Under the pieces are notes generated by a model. That model was given only the letters and a program-made list of their open reading frames with translations, had not been told where the DNA came from and did no database searches. This document shows positions 55,901-64,000 of a stretch of 64,000 nucleotides of DNA, one piece after another (positions within the stretch are counted from its first letter, which is position 1; the number at the start of each line of letters is the position of its first letter). A program made the translations under genes and the position numbers. The DNA comes from Rheinheimera mangrovi (lineage in GTDB: Bacteria > Pseudomonadota > Gammaproteobacteria > Enterobacterales > Alteromonadaceae). The stretch covers positions 2,773,501 through 2,837,500 of the forward strand of contig NZ_CP034683.1 in the NCBI RefSeq assembly GCF_003990335.1, read 5' to 3'.

Positions 55901-56099
55901 TGGCCCGGGTTCTGAAAGCCGTATGGTGATTGGTATGGTGATCTTCGCTGGTGTGGGTGTAGCTACCCTGCTGACCATTTACGTAGTACCAGTGGCTTAT
56001 ATGGTACTGGCCCGCAATACAGGCTCACCACTGGCCATCAGTAAGCAATTGGAACAGCTGGATAAGGACAACCCGGAGAAGTCTGAGGAACCACATTAA
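52986..56099 (+). CDS. RND efflux transporter (second system)
   Basis: A 1037-residue HAE1-type pump. The N-terminus is MWLSDVSVKRPVFATVVNL. The proton-relay Asp pair lies in IGLVVDDSIVVLENI near residue 401, and the second-half repeat has IGLVAKNGILIVEFANQLRD. A Gly-rich loop (GLGGGRGGGRP) lies in the periplasmic region. It is of the MdtB/MexK-like HAE1 class; the substrate is not deducible. GGAG precedes the ATG. It ends at a strong terminator. Confidence 0.94.
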   Translation: MWLSDVSVKRPVFATVVNLILLIFGIVCFTMLPLREFPDIDAPIVTVSTDYPGASAEIVETKITQPIEDRISGIEGIKNINSNSRDGRSNVTIEFNVNRDIDAAANDVRERVSRILDNLPDQAFPPEVFKADGDDDTIAWFVLNSETMTNLELSDYADRYIVERFSVVDGVARIQIGGERRYAMRLWLDKDAMAARGVTVQDIETVLRAENVELPAGNIKSEDRNFTVRVVRTYKTQQDFNRLAIKRGDDNYLVRLGEVAQVILSSEDEENEFRGDGKNLLGIGIIKQSKANTLDVVKNARAEMEKVKAILPAGTTIEPGYDSSLFIAESIKEVYNTLGIAMGMVVLVIFLFLGNLRATFIPAVTVPVALVAAVTVLYALDFSINLLTLLAMVLAIGLVVDDSIVVLENIYRRIEEGEHPLLASYRGAREVGFAVVATTLVLISVFVPLVFMQGELGKLFTEFALAVAAAVVFSGITALTLSPMLASKLLTHKKRESRFSAAMHKGFAKLESGYRNQLNAVMNYRWPTLAVLVLSFVATVMLLKLIPSELAPQEDRGTFFVNMSGAEGASYGNNSRNMRLIEDLLMPYYEKGEFNRLLIRVPGWGNSGGVAIVGTENWNNGKRRTSELMQEVSTKLNELPDVKAFTFMRSGLGGGRGGGRPVQFVIQGNTYQELVQWRDIVLAKAAENPSLQMLDHDYKETVPQVLVEINSDRAADLGISVGAVGQALEAMLGGRRVTTFLDRGKEYDVILEGEDKDFARPGSISNVYVRSKESGRLVPLDNLVTLKEEATTSSLNRYNRMRSITITANLAPGYSLGEALEFLESTVRENIEAPVGIDYKGESLLFKESGESTALIFALALLITFLVLAAQFESFVHPFVIMLTVPLGLVGALAGLYLSGMTLNIYSQIGLVMLIGLVAKNGILIVEFANQLRDAGVEFEEAIKRASALRLRPIVMTAFTTVFSAIPLIVTTGPGSESRMVIGMVIFAGVGVATLLTIYVVPVAYMVLARNTGSPLAISKQLEQLDKDNPEKSEEPH

Positions 56100-56112
56100 A
56101 GTTTTCATTCTG

Positions 56113-56152
56113 AGTCTCTGCGGTGATTCACCTTGCTGCAGAGACTGTTTTT
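56113..56152 (+). terminator. Intrinsic terminator after the second RND operon
   Basis: A 9-bp stem AGTCTCTGC/GCAGAGACT followed by G then five T. A smaller GGTG/CACC stem sits inside the loop. Confidence 0.85.
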
Positions 56153-56266
56153 CCAGCCTGACACCTTCTCCTTTACTTTTTTCAGGGTTTATTCCCACCG
56201 CCCTTTGTTTTAGATCTGGTTTATCAGCATAAAAATCAGCTACCTTAGCGGCTGATGGGATCCGCA

Positions 56267-57889
56267 ATGGAACAGATGCAAATGGACTACAGCCTGCTTT
56301 TTTGTGCGCTTTTTCCGCTACTCAGCGTACTGTTTTTTCTGGTTTTTTTACGCTGGCCAGCCCGAAAAGCTATGCCACTTTGCCTGCTGGGCACTTTAAT
56401 CTTAAGCGCAGTAGTGTGGTCAGTCCCAAGCTTGCATATAGCGGCAGCTATTATTGAAGGTCTGGTGATCGCCACGACCGTATTGTGGGTAGTGTTTGGT
56501 GCCTTGCTGCTATTAAATGTGCTGGAAAATAACGGCAGTTTTTTGCTGATCCGTCGTGGTTTTGCCAGCATCTCCAGTGATCATCGTATTCAGTTATTAT
56601 TTGTTGGTTGGCTACTGGTGGCGTTTTTAGAAGGCGCAGCTGGGTTTGGCACACCAGCGGCTATAGCTGCTCCTTTATTAATTGCATTAGGCTTCAGGCC
56701 TTTGGCTGCAGTGGTTTTAACCCTGATAGCAGATTCAGTGCCTGTGTCTTTTGGCGCTATTGGCACTCCTGTTTTGGTAGGTCTGACCAACGGCCTGCCT
56801 GGTGTATCGCCGGAGCTAATAGAGCAAAGCGCGATCACTGCAGCCAGTATTGACCTGTTGTGCGCCAGCTTAATTCCAGTGCTGATGTGCCTGCTGTTAT
56901 GCCGCTATTTTAGTGATACGCCAAGCTGGCGTTCTGGCTTGGCTATTGCGCCACTCGCTTTGTTGTCTGGCCTTTGTTACAGCCTGCCCGCAGTTTTGGT
57001 CGCCCGTTATCTTGGGCCTGAATTTCCATCTTTGTTAGGTGCTTTGGCAGGCTTGCTGCTGTTGACCTTGCTGGTACGTTTTGGTTTTGCCGTGCCTGTG
57101 ACTCGATGGCGCTGTGACAACGAAGCGGATAACACCAGTGCAGAAGATCATACTGCACCTTCAAATTTCAGTTTATTCAAAGCCTGGGGCGCTTATCTGT
57201 TACTTGCGGCTTTATTGGTGATAAGCCGACTTGAATTTTTACCTTTTAAAGCTGCGTTACAAGCTGTGCAATTGAATTGGTCCGAGATTTTTGGCACCAA
57301 TTTATCCACCTCTGTTCAGCCTTTATATTTACCAGGTACGTTGTTTGTATTAACTGTACTGCTGTTTTTACCATGGCAAGCCAAACGCCGCCAATTGATG
57401 CGTAAAGCCACAACAGAAAGCTTGAGCAGAATTTGGCCTGCAGCTATTACGCTCGCCAGCGCAGTGCCTATGGTAAGGTTGTTTTTGCATTCGGATCTGA
57501 ACAGCGCAGATTTACCTGCTATGCCTATGTATCTGGCCGCAATGGCCACTACACATCTGGCGGAAGTCTGGTTATGGTGTGCGCCATGGGTTGGTGCTTT
57601 AGGCTCATTTATCGCAGGTTCCGCCACCTTTTCCAACCTGATGTTTGCCAGTATGCAGCAACAACTGGCGGCAGATTCAAACCTGCCCTTACCTCTGGTA
57701 TTAGCATTACAAATGCTGGGAGCCAATGCGGGCAATATGCTTTGTGTAGTGAACGTGGTGGCTGCTGCTTCAGTGGTGAAACTAACAGGACAGGAGGGAC
57801 AGATTATGCGGTTTACCTTGCTGCCGATGGCGTTGTATTGTCTGCTGGCAAGTACAGTCGCCATTTTACTTTACAGCTTTACAAGGTAG
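56267..57889 (+). CDS. L-lactate permease-family (LctP) transporter
   Basis: A 540-residue protein from the ATG at 56267 (GGGAT upstream); other in-frame ATGs lie at 56255, 56276 and 56282. About 13 helices are predicted. The family motif [20 protein letters not shown] is near residue 127, and [11 protein letters not shown] follows. LctP carriers import lactate or glycolate with protons. Its 3' end overlaps the convergent solute-binding gene by 11 bases. No lactate dehydrogenase is nearby, so the substrate is uncertain. Confidence 0.9.
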   Translation: MEQMQMDYSLLFCALFPLLSVLFFLVFLRWPARKAMPLCLLGTLILSAVVWSVPSLHIAAAIIEGLVIATTVLWVVFGALLLLNVLENNGSFLLIRRGFASISSDHRIQLLFVGWLLVAFLEGAAGFGTPAAIAAPLLIALGFRPLAAVVLTLIADSVPVSFGAIGTPVLVGLTNGLPGVSPELIEQSAITAASIDLLCASLIPVLMCLLLCRYFSDTPSWRSGLAIAPLALLSGLCYSLPAVLVARYLGPEFPSLLGALAGLLLLTLLVRFGFAVPVTRWRCDNEADNTSAEDHTAPSNFSLFKAWGAYLLLAALLVISRLEFLPFKAALQAVQLNWSEIFGTNLSTSVQPLYLPGTLFVLTVLLFLPWQAKRRQLMRKATTESLSRIWPAAITLASAVPMVRLFLHSDLNSADLPAMPMYLAAMATTHLAEVWLWCAPWVGALGSFIAGSATFSNLMFASMQQQLAADSNLPLPLVLALQMLGANAGNMLCVVNVVAAASVVKLTGQEGQIMRFTLLPMALYCLLASTVAILLYSFTR

Positions 57890-58676
57890 TCGAAGGGATC
57901 AACACGTCTGTGGTTGTTCGCTGATATCGTTTCACCGTCTTTTCTATATCACCTTGCTCATACAACTTCTGCCAGGCCTTTTGCAGTTTGATTAACATAG
58001 CTTTGGATAAGGTTGTTTTACTGAAACCAAAATAAACAGGGCTTTGATACACCAGTACTAAAGGCCGGTAATTTTTTGCATTTTTATACTGATGTGTTTG
58101 CCAGTAATACAGCACTGACTCATCCTCCAGAATAGCGTTGACCCTACCCGCCTCCAGCAATGCCAGTTTGTCCTGAATACTACTGATACTCACCAGTTGT
58201 CTGGCAAAAAAAGGATTTTGCTTTAACAGCTCAAATTCCTCGCCATAATAAGCCCCATTAAGCTCAGCGATACGGCCCAAATCAACGTCGTGAGATAAGT
58301 CTTTTAAAGTCGAGACTTTGGGTAACTTATCCGGATTGCCGATCAGCCAGATGGATTCAATATGATGAGGGCCGATAAATGCAAAATCATTTTTCCGTGC
58401 GTCGCTGTAGGATAAATGACTGACTAAATCTAATTCGCCGGATTTGATTTGTGCTAAAGAACGCAGCCAGGGGCTGTTAATAAACTGCAGTTCACAGCCG
58501 ACCTCCTTGGCCAGTAATTGCAACAGCTCGACACTTTGTCCCTGCCAGCTGTCATTTTGTAAGATCAGATGAGGCGGGAAGTCGATTTCTGCCGCCATCC
58601 GCAGCACACAAGACTGTGTTTCACCTGCGTAAAACAACACTAAGGCAGCTAATCCAGACAATAACCTTTTTTGCAT
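57879..58676 (-). CDS. Periplasmic solute-binding protein, family 3
   Basis: A 265-residue protein from the ATG at 58676. The signal peptide ends near AGETQS. The SBP_bac_3 fold is indicated by [12 protein letters not shown] at the start, [20 protein letters not shown], the [21 protein letters not shown] block and a C-terminal EDESVLYYW segment. There are no ABC permease genes nearby, so it is probably an orphan binding protein with a sensing role or a partner elsewhere, as is common in this group. Confidence 0.88.
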   Translation of the reverse strand: MQKRLLSGLAALVLFYAGETQSCVLRMAAEIDFPPHLILQNDSWQGQSVELLQLLAKEVGCELQFINSPWLRSLAQIKSGELDLVSHLSYSDARKNDFAFIGPHHIESIWLIGNPDKLPKVSTLKDLSHDVDLGRIAELNGAYYGEEFELLKQNPFFARQLVSISSIQDKLALLEAGRVNAILEDESVLYYWQTHQYKNAKNYRPLVLVYQSPVYFGFSKTTLSKAMLIKLQKAWQKLYEQGDIEKTVKRYQRTTTDVLIPSTTL

Positions 58677-58862
58677 CAACGAACCTATGGGTTAAATCAC
58701 ACAAATCTACTATTGCACGGCATTATTTGCTTTACCAGACATGCTCACCCTACTTCGGCAAAAATCTTCTGCTATGGCTTGTTTCCATCCCACATTCGTT
58801 TTATTGTCGCTTATGTAAACATCTGGTTTTATTCGTTAATTTAAAGATAAGGAATTATCGAC

Positions 58863-59216
58863 ATGAATAAAAAAATGCTGTTGTTATCTGCTGCGTTTTG
58901 CAGCCTGGTAGTCAGTACCGCAACCTTGGCTGCGGAAAAGGGTAAAATAGGTTTATCTCTGGATATTAATGCGGATGGTTTTTTTAGCCCTGTTATTGTC
59001 AGTGTTAAAGTAAAAGAACTTGTGCCAGGTGGTGCTGCGGAAAAAGCAGGTGTATTGGTAGGTGATCAAATTTTGAAAATAGCTGACTGCGCTATTCCGG
59101 GATGTCCTGCCGATGATGCCAAAGATTTGATGAAAAAAAATAAGGGTGAGTCCGTCAGCTTTTTAATTAAACAAGCGGATGGCACAGAACTGACTAAAAC
59201 AGTGATTGCTGAATAA
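58863..59216 (+). CDS. Exported single-PDZ-domain protein
   Basis: A 117-residue protein with a signal peptide ending at LAA, behind AAGGA. The mature part is a single PDZ domain with the carboxylate-binding-like loop KGKIGLSLDI, then LVPGGAAEKAGVLVGDQILKIADC and a Cys pair (DCAIPGC). There is no protease domain. It may bind peptide C-termini in the periplasm. It ends before a terminator and the cobalamin riboswitch. Confidence 0.85.
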   Translation: MNKKMLLLSAAFCSLVVSTATLAAEKGKIGLSLDINADGFFSPVIVSVKVKELVPGGAAEKAGVLVGDQILKIADCAIPGCPADDAKDLMKKNKGESVSFLIKQADGTELTKTVIAE

Positions 59217-59270
59217 AGCTCGAATCCTTACTTTAAAGGACATCCAGACCGCCGGACATTTCTGCTGACG

Positions 59271-59307
59271 CCCGGCGCCCTGCTCTGCTACACTGCGCGG
59301 GTTTTGT
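59271..59307 (+). terminator. Intrinsic terminator after the PDZ gene
   Basis: A 7-bp GC-rich stem (CCCG-CGC against GCG-CGGG with one bulged G) and TTTTGTT tail. Confidence 0.65.
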
Positions 59308-59446
59308 TAAAGGTGTTCAGCAACAGCTTTTAGCTAGTGCAATGAACTTGAAAGGGAAACAGGTGTAAATCCTGTACTGTACCCGCAACTGTAAGCCGCA
59401 CTGAACCCAGTATGGCAAGTCAGATGTCCTGCCTTTACAAACCTCA
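59308..59446 (+). promoter_or_regulatory. Cobalamin riboswitch aptamer
   Basis: Conserved elements appear in order: AAAGGTGTTC, GAAAGGGAAACAGGTG followed by AAATCC, CCCGCAACTGTAAGCC, and a B12-box-like AAGTCAGATGTCCTGCC, with a final ACCTC that can pair back to the start. It binds adenosyl- or other cobalamins and would shut off the downstream transport and salvage genes when B12 is plentiful. Confidence 0.92.
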
Positions 59447-59449
59447 GGC

Positions 59450-59540
59450 GCTGCAACTTTTGCAGCACACAGTGCGGGCTTACACTGTGCCGGAACTCTG
59501 CGGTTTTTGTGCTGCATGTCCTGGTCCCTGCCCGTTTTTT
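59450..59540 (+). promoter_or_regulatory. Riboswitch expression platform with competing hairpins
   Basis: GCTGCAA/TTGCAGC (59450-59466), CACAGTG/CACTGTG (59468-59489), and a long-range pairing TGCAGCACA/TGTGCTGCA (59461-59469 with 59508-59516) cannot all form at once. A GCCCG-TTTTTT at 59530-59540 resembles a terminator end, just before the GGAG ribosome site of btuD. Confidence 0.6.
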
Positions 59541-59554
59541 AATGGAGCGTTTTA

Positions 59555-60340
59555 GTGGGCCACACCCCGGTTGTCGAATTTTTGCAGGTGCAGTTGCTGA
59601 TCAATCAGCAGCAGATATTAACTGGGCTGAATTTTGCTATCGAGCCAGGCCAGTTTGTCGCTTTGCTTGGTCCTAATGGAGCCGGTAAAACCAGCTTATT
59701 GCGACTGCTGCAAAAAGAGTATCAGCCAAGCTCCGGCCAGATTAAATTGCATGGCCAGCCCATCTCCACTTTTAGTCAAAGCGAGCTGGCGGCCAAAGTG
59801 GCGCTCGTCAGTCAGTTATCCGGTCCTTTATTTGATTTAACAGTGGCCGATGTGGTGCTGATGGGACTAATTCCTCATAAAGCTTTATGGCAAACCAATA
59901 CAGAGCAGGACCTGCAGCAACTCAAGAAGAGTCTGGAACTGGTCGGTTTAGCAAATAAAGAACGTCATTCTTTTGCCCATTTATCCGGTGGTGAACAACA
60001 AAGGGTGTTATTGGCGCGCGCTGTGATGCAAAAACCTCTGCTGTTATTGCTGGATGAACCCACCAACCATCTGGATTTGTATTACCAGCATCAGGTGCTG
60101 CGTATTGCCAAGGCTCTGAATATTACGGTGATCGCCAGTATTCATGATTTAAATCTGGCGTCACGTTACTGCGACCGTTTATTACTGCTCAATCAAGGCC
60201 AACTGGTGGCCGACGGCACAGCAGAGCAAGTACTAACGCAGGAGTTACTTACGGAGGTGTTCCGTATTCCTTGTTTAATCGATCAAAACCCTTTTGGTGA
60301 TTGTCCACGGGTCAGTTTTGGCTACAAGGACTATGTATGA
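59555..60340 (+). CDS. btuD: Cobalamin ABC transporter ATP-binding protein
   Basis: A 261-residue ABC ATPase starting with GTG behind GGAG. It has Walker A GPNGAGKTS near residue 36, a Q-loop, the signature LSGGEQQRV, Walker B LLLLLDEP and the H-loop His in SIHDLN. The family is shared with siderophore importers, but the cobalamin riboswitch and downstream cob genes point to corrinoid import. The stop overlaps the permease ATG (ATGA). The periplasmic binding protein (BtuF) is not in the window. Confidence 0.88.
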   Translation: MGHTPVVEFLQVQLLINQQQILTGLNFAIEPGQFVALLGPNGAGKTSLLRLLQKEYQPSSGQIKLHGQPISTFSQSELAAKVALVSQLSGPLFDLTVADVVLMGLIPHKALWQTNTEQDLQQLKKSLELVGLANKERHSFAHLSGGEQQRVLLARAVMQKPLLLLLDEPTNHLDLYYQHQVLRIAKALNITVIASIHDLNLASRYCDRLLLLNQGQLVADGTAEQVLTQELLTEVFRIPCLIDQNPFGDCPRVSFGYKDYV

Positions 60341-61335
60341 GTAAGGTGTTGTTAACAGCTTTGCCTGTACCACTGCGTCTTTTACTGGCAATGGTAGTAC
60401 TTGTCCTGGTTTGCCTGCTGGCATTAAGCACCGGCTCAGTGCCTATTTCCATGGCCGGATTATTTAGCTTGGCGCCGCTGGATGATATGCAGTCAACAGT
60501 ACTGTGGCAACTGCGGTTTCCGCGTTTATTGCTGGCACTGCTGGCAGGTGCTGGTTTAGCTCTTTGTGGTGCTTTATTGCAAAATGCCAGCCGCAATCCG
60601 CTGGCCGACCCTTATTTATTTGGCATAGTTTCAGGCGCAGCCTTAGGCGCAACCATAGCTACTATCGTAGTTCCAGAGTGGCAGCTACTCACGCCCCTAT
60701 TCGCTTTTTTTGGCGCTTTGCTGGCTGTGTTTCTGGTGCTGATTATTGGCGCCAGCAGTCGCTGGCAGAGGCTTGAAAGTCTGCTGCTTTGTGGCGTAGC
60801 CGTCAGCTTTATGCTCAGCGCTATCACCACCACCTTGTTGTATTTATCAGAACCTTTTGCCGCCAACCGCGTGATGTTCTGGCTGATGGGCAGTTTAAGC
60901 CAGGCCAGCCTGACTCATATCGCTTTGATAAGCCCGCTGGTGTTTATTACGTTGTTGTTGGGATTACTGTATCGCCGTCAGTTAGACGCTTTGGTATTAA
61001 GCGATGAAAGTGCCCGCAGTTTAGGCGTGAATGTACAACCTTTGCGTTTAGTTATTTTGCTGCTTTGTGCTGCGGTCAGCGCTGCTATTGTCGCCTGTTG
61101 TGGCGGCATCGCTTTTGTCGGCCTGATGATCCCCCATCTGGTGCGATCTTTATTTGGCTTATCCAGCGTGGCTTTGTTGCTGGGCTCTGTCTGGCTGGGC
61201 GCCGTGTTTTTAGCTGGCGTAGATACCTTATCCCGCAGCGTATTGCCAGATCAGGAATTGCCTATAGGGGTTGTTACTTCAGCCATAGGCAGCTTGTTCT
61301 TTTTATCCATGTTGTTTAAATACCGTCGCGGTTAA
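60337..61335 (+). CDS. btuC: Cobalamin ABC transporter permease (FecCD family)
   Basis: A 332-residue membrane protein from the ATG at 60337, overlapping the btuD stop, with AAGGA upstream. About 10 helices are predicted. The signature GALLQNASRNPLADPYLFGI near residue 85 and GGIAFVGLMIPHLVR near 260 (ATPase contact) are typical of BtuC/FhuB-type permeases. It forms the inner-membrane channel with BtuD. The name rests on riboswitch and cob context. cobT follows 27 bases later. Confidence 0.88.
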   Translation: MSKVLLTALPVPLRLLLAMVVLVLVCLLALSTGSVPISMAGLFSLAPLDDMQSTVLWQLRFPRLLLALLAGAGLALCGALLQNASRNPLADPYLFGIVSGAALGATIATIVVPEWQLLTPLFAFFGALLAVFLVLIIGASSRWQRLESLLLCGVAVSFMLSAITTTLLYLSEPFAANRVMFWLMGSLSQASLTHIALISPLVFITLLLGLLYRRQLDALVLSDESARSLGVNVQPLRLVILLLCAAVSAAIVACCGGIAFVGLMIPHLVRSLFGLSSVALLLGSVWLGAVFLAGVDTLSRSVLPDQELPIGVVTSAIGSLFFLSMLFKYRRG

Positions 61336-61362
61336 ATGCTGATGAAAACGGAGTCGCTTGTT

Positions 61363-62424
61363 ATGTTATTTGAAATACCTGCTTTAGATAAATCTGCGAC
61401 GCCAGCCATACAGCAGCGTATTAATTTAAAAACTAAACCTGCGGGCGCTCTGGGCATGCTGGAGACGCTGGCGCTGCAACTGGCGCTGATCCAGAACCCA
61501 AATAAAAACCAAGACCCTTTATCACTAAATAAACCTGTGCTACTGATATTCGCCGCTGATCATGGCATCAATGTGCACGGCGTCAGCATAGCGCCAAGCG
61601 CAGTGACTCAGCAGATGGTATTGAATTTTTTGGCAGGCGGTGCCGCGGCCAACTGTTTCTGCCAGGCCAATGATATTGAGCTATTTGTGGTTGATGCCGG
61701 CATGCTGTTGCCACTGCCGGATGCTGAAGGTTTAATTCAACACTCTTTAGGCTGTGGCACAGCAGATTTCAGTCAGGGCCCTGCTATGAGTCTGGCGCAG
61801 GTTGAAGCGGGTCTGGCTTTAGGGCGTCATGCTGCACAGCAACAGATTGTTGCAGGCTGCGATTTACTGCTGTTGGGTGAAATGGGTATAGCCAATACCA
61901 GCAGTGCTGCCGCTTTACTCGCAGCTTCAACTCATTTGCCGATTGAAACTTGTGTCGGTCGTGGTACTGGTATCAGTGATGCACAATTTAAATTAAAACT
62001 GGCGTTAATTGAGCGGGCTTTGCAACGACCTTATGCCAAAGATCCGCTGTCCATTCTGGCTGAATTTGGTGGCTTTGAAATAGTCCAGCTTTGTGGTGCT
62101 ATCTTAGGTGCAGCTTCACTACAAAAACCTGTACTCATTGATGGCTTTATTGTCTCAGTCGCGGCTTTATTGGCCTGTCAGATGGCGCCGAATTGCCGTG
62201 ACTATTTAATTTTTGCGCATCAGGGTGCTGAAGCTGGTCATAAGGCGGTGTTAAAGGCTCTGGATGCCTCTGTGTTACTGGATTTAGGTTTACGTTTAGG
62301 CGAAGGCACAGGAGCTGCTTTGGCGGTACCATTACTCAAAGCAGCCATTAGTTTTTACAACGATATGGCAAGTTTTGCTGATGCCGGCGTGACTCAAGTG
62401 GTGGAAGCCGGAGCTCTTGAGTGA
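61363..62424 (+). CDS. cobT: Nicotinate-nucleotide-dimethylbenzimidazole phosphoribosyltransferase
   Basis: A 353-residue enzyme from the ATG at 61363 (CGGAG at good spacing; an ATG at 61336 abutting btuC lacks a site). It transfers phosphoribose from nicotinate mononucleotide to 5,6-dimethylbenzimidazole, giving alpha-ribazole phosphate for the lower ligand. Conserved blocks are PAGALGMLETLALQLA, FAADHGIN and SAVTQQMVLNFLAGGAA near the start, EMGIANTSSAAAL in the middle, FAHQGAEAGHK, and the C-terminal LRLGEGTGAALAVPLLKAA with catalytic Glu. It overlaps cobS by four bases. Confidence 0.94.
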   Translation: MLFEIPALDKSATPAIQQRINLKTKPAGALGMLETLALQLALIQNPNKNQDPLSLNKPVLLIFAADHGINVHGVSIAPSAVTQQMVLNFLAGGAAANCFCQANDIELFVVDAGMLLPLPDAEGLIQHSLGCGTADFSQGPAMSLAQVEAGLALGRHAAQQQIVAGCDLLLLGEMGIANTSSAAALLAASTHLPIETCVGRGTGISDAQFKLKLALIERALQRPYAKDPLSILAEFGGFEIVQLCGAILGAASLQKPVLIDGFIVSVAALLACQMAPNCRDYLIFAHQGAEAGHKAVLKALDASVLLDLGLRLGEGTGAALAVPLLKAAISFYNDMASFADAGVTQVVEAGALE

Positions 62425-63203
62425 AAACCTCTATGCTGAAATGGCCACTCAGGCAATGGCACCTGTTTTGTCTGGCTTTGTCATTTTTCAGCCGTATTCC
62501 TGTGCCTACATCGACCCCGTACAGCCCAGAGCTTTTGAATCAAAGCAGCCGCTATTTAAGTCTGGTGGGCTTGTTATTGGGTGCCCTGCAAGCTTTGGTG
62601 TTGGTGGCTACAGCTCAACTGCTGCCCTTTTCCATCGCTGTGTTATTGGCTTTAATGGCAGGACTGGTACTAACAGGTGCTTTTCATGAAGATGGTCTGG
62701 CCGATACAGCTGACGGTTTAGGTGGCGGTTTAAGCCTTGAGCGCAAGCTGGAGATCATGAAAGACAGCAGAGTTGGCACTTATGGTCTGGTTGCGCTGTT
62801 ATCGGTTTTTTTGATCAAGTGGCAAAGCCTGCAAGCCTTAGAGACACAAGCCATTTGGGCTTTCGTGCTGGTGGCTGGTTTATCGCGCGCCACAGCAGTC
62901 AGCCTTACTTTTGTCTTGCCTTATCAGCAACTGGATTCGTTGAGTAAAACCAAACCTATAGCCACCTCACTACAAAAACGTGCTTTGCTATGGATCTGGC
63001 TTTTTGTAGTGCCTCTTTTGTATTTTGTTCCTCTGTCTTTAGCTTTATCTCTGCTCGCTATCCTCATCTTATGTTTTGTTCTGCTGTTTTTTTACTACCG
63101 CTGTCAGCTACAGGGCTATACAGGCGATTTATTAGGCGCAGCGCAACAAGTCACTGAACTTGCTTTATATCTGGTGTGGCTTATATGGTGGAGACAGCAG
63201 TGA
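62421..63203 (+). CDS. cobS: Adenosylcobinamide-GDP ribazoletransferase (cobalamin synthase)
   Basis: A 260-residue integral membrane enzyme starting with GTG inside the cobT stop (GTGA) behind GGAG; a second start at 62433 is possible. It joins adenosylcobinamide-GDP with alpha-ribazole to make adenosylcobalamin. It has the family start FFSRIPVPTS and the acidic metal motif FHEDGLADTADGLGGG near residue 90, several helices, and an end with GYTGDLLGAAQQVTEL. Overlap with cobU by one base (TGATG) supports a coupled operon. Confidence 0.94.
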   Translation: MKTSMLKWPLRQWHLFCLALSFFSRIPVPTSTPYSPELLNQSSRYLSLVGLLLGALQALVLVATAQLLPFSIAVLLALMAGLVLTGAFHEDGLADTADGLGGGLSLERKLEIMKDSRVGTYGLVALLSVFLIKWQSLQALETQAIWAFVLVAGLSRATAVSLTFVLPYQQLDSLSKTKPIATSLQKRALLWIWLFVVPLLYFVPLSLALSLLAILILCFVLLFFYYRCQLQGYTGDLLGAAQQVTELALYLVWLIWWRQQ

Positions 63204-63733
63204 TGAAAAAAACGCTGATTTTAGGCGGCGCCCGCAGTGGCAAATCCAGTCTGGCAGAAACTCTCGCCAAAACATCAGAGCAGGTGACTTACATAGCCAC
63301 AGCCACTGCTTTTGATGCTGAGATGACAAAACGGATTACATTGCACCAGCAGCAAAGACCCAACAACTGGCTATTAATCGAATGCCCATTGTTGCTCTGT
63401 GAAGCCTTAACGCAGCTTTCTGGTTCAGGCCAGACGGTATTAGTCGACTGCTTAACGCTTTGGCTAAATAATCAGCTGTATCATCAGCCAGAGCAAGATT
63501 TTGCCCTGGCGCGCCAGCAGGTAGCAGATGCTGTTAGTCAGTTTGAAGGCAAATTGATACTGGTCAGCAATGAAGTGGGTATGGGGCTGGTGCCTATGGG
63601 CGAACTGAACCGAGTTTTTGTCGACCAACAAGGCTGGCTGAACCAACAGCTGGCCAGAGTTTGTGATGAGGTGATTTTTGTTGCAGCCGGCTTACCGCTT
63701 TATCTAAAGCGAGGCATTGATGCAACAGATTGA
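63203..63733 (+). CDS. cobU: Adenosylcobinamide kinase/adenosylcobinamide-phosphate guanylyltransferase
   Basis: A 176-residue bifunctional enzyme from the ATG at 63203 (GGTGGAG upstream). The P-loop GGARSGKSSLAE starts near residue 7; YIATATAFDAEMTKRITLHQ follows with the guanylylated His, then VDCLTLWLNNQL and SNEVGMGLVP. It phosphorylates adenosylcobinamide and activates it with GTP for CobS. It overlaps cobC by 14 bases. The length is normal for the family. Confidence 0.94.
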   Translation: MKKTLILGGARSGKSSLAETLAKTSEQVTYIATATAFDAEMTKRITLHQQQRPNNWLLIECPLLLCEALTQLSGSGQTVLVDCLTLWLNNQLYHQPEQDFALARQQVADAVSQFEGKLILVSNEVGMGLVPMGELNRVFVDQQGWLNQQLARVCDEVIFVAAGLPLYLKRGIDATD

Positions 63734-64000
63734 TTTAGTACGCCATGGCCCTGTCGCAGGCCCTGCTGCTTTATACGGCTGGACTGATGTGATGTTGCAG
63801 CAATCATCCCCTGCCTGTCTGTCGTGGCTGTCTACCCAGTCTTATCAGCATGTACTGACATCACCTTTACAACGTTGCCGCCACAGTGCCGCAGCACAGG
63901 CTCAACGCCTGCAGCTTGAGCTTGTGATAGAGCCGGATTTAAAAGAAATGAATTTTGGCCTGTGGGACGGCGTGCCTTTTGATGAGCAAAGCCCCTGCTG
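63720..64000 (+). CDS. cobC: Alpha-ribazole phosphatase-like histidine phosphatase, partial
   Basis: The frame starts with ATG at 63720 inside cobU and is open to the window edge (93 codons seen). The histidine-phosphatase motif VRHGP lies at residues 7-11 with the nucleophile His; SPLQRCRHSA supplies the second conserved Arg. KEMNFGLWDG matches the core of CobC-type enzymes. It would remove phosphate from alpha-ribazole phosphate, completing the CobT-CobS route. The 3' end lies outside the window. Confidence 0.88.
   Translation, partial: MQQIDLVRHGPVAGPAALYGWTDVMLQQSSPACLSWLSTQSYQHVLTSPLQRCRHSAAAQAQRLQLELVIEPDLKEMNFGLWDGVPFDEQSPC

Noticed and set aside
1..64000. CRISPR arrays, tRNA or rRNA genes, prophage or transposase genes
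   Set aside because: Looked for by eye on both strands. No regularly spaced repeats, cloverleaf signals, rRNA-like blocks, integrases or transposases were seen.

Overview
The window looks like chromosomal DNA of a free-living gammaproteobacterium near Rheinheimera or Alishewanella. This is inferred from moderate GC content, TonB-receptor and glycosidase loci, a LytS/LytTR regulatory pair, lineage-typical families (DUF2884, DUF2982, DUF6172, DUF885 lipoproteins) and a vitamin B12 salvage operon behind a cobalamin riboswitch. I saw no rRNA, tRNA, CRISPR array, phage module or intact insertion sequence.

Layout. 1-4.8 kb: a secreted glycan-degradation cluster (GH43 tail, GFSAG esterase, a two-domain secreted protein, and an apiosidase-like lipoprotein gene interrupted by an in-frame TAG). 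5.2-14 kb: an efflux island around a TetR regulator. An adaptor-RND-dehydrogenase operon runs left, and an outer-membrane channel coupled to a MATE pump runs right. Near-identical 24-bp palindromes overlap both promoters. 14.4-16.1 kb: an AcuR-type regulator and AcuI-type reductase, each behind the same 17-bp palindrome. 16.3-24.4 kb: a glucan locus (TonB receptor, GH3, sensor kinase, LytTR regulator, small membrane protein). 25-31.2 kb: CorA and MgtE magnesium transporters, RimK with an AspA/AstE-like metallohydrolase, and a K+/H+ antiporter. 31.3-41.4 kb: exported proteins and peptidases, including a lipoprotein built from about 33-residue SDYEL repeats, an M20 amidohydrolase, a DUF885 protein, a periplasmic Sel1-TonB protein, an MFS carrier with a Met-rich loop, and a large secreted protein of unknown function.

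41.4-52 kb: a DEAD-box helicase, small conserved proteins, a MarR regulator, a DUF2884 protein, two DUF1566 proteins, a FapA-family protein and a DUF2982 protein. Two degraded loci lie here: an NTF2-like 3' remnant, and a site where the 5' end of an SMR efflux gene abuts a truncated gene of another family. 52-58.7 kb: a second adaptor-RND pair, a lactate-permease-family carrier and a periplasmic solute-binding protein. 58.8-64 kb: a PDZ protein, then the riboswitch and a tightly overlapping btuD-btuC-cobT-cobS-cobU-cobC run that would import corrinoids and finish the nucleotide loop. The last gene leaves the window.

The observations most worth a second look are the paired TetR operators joining an RND system to a MATE pump, the amber-interrupted apiosidase-like gene, the SMR gene-fusion scar, the covarying REP-like hairpin, and the SDYEL-repeat lipoprotein.
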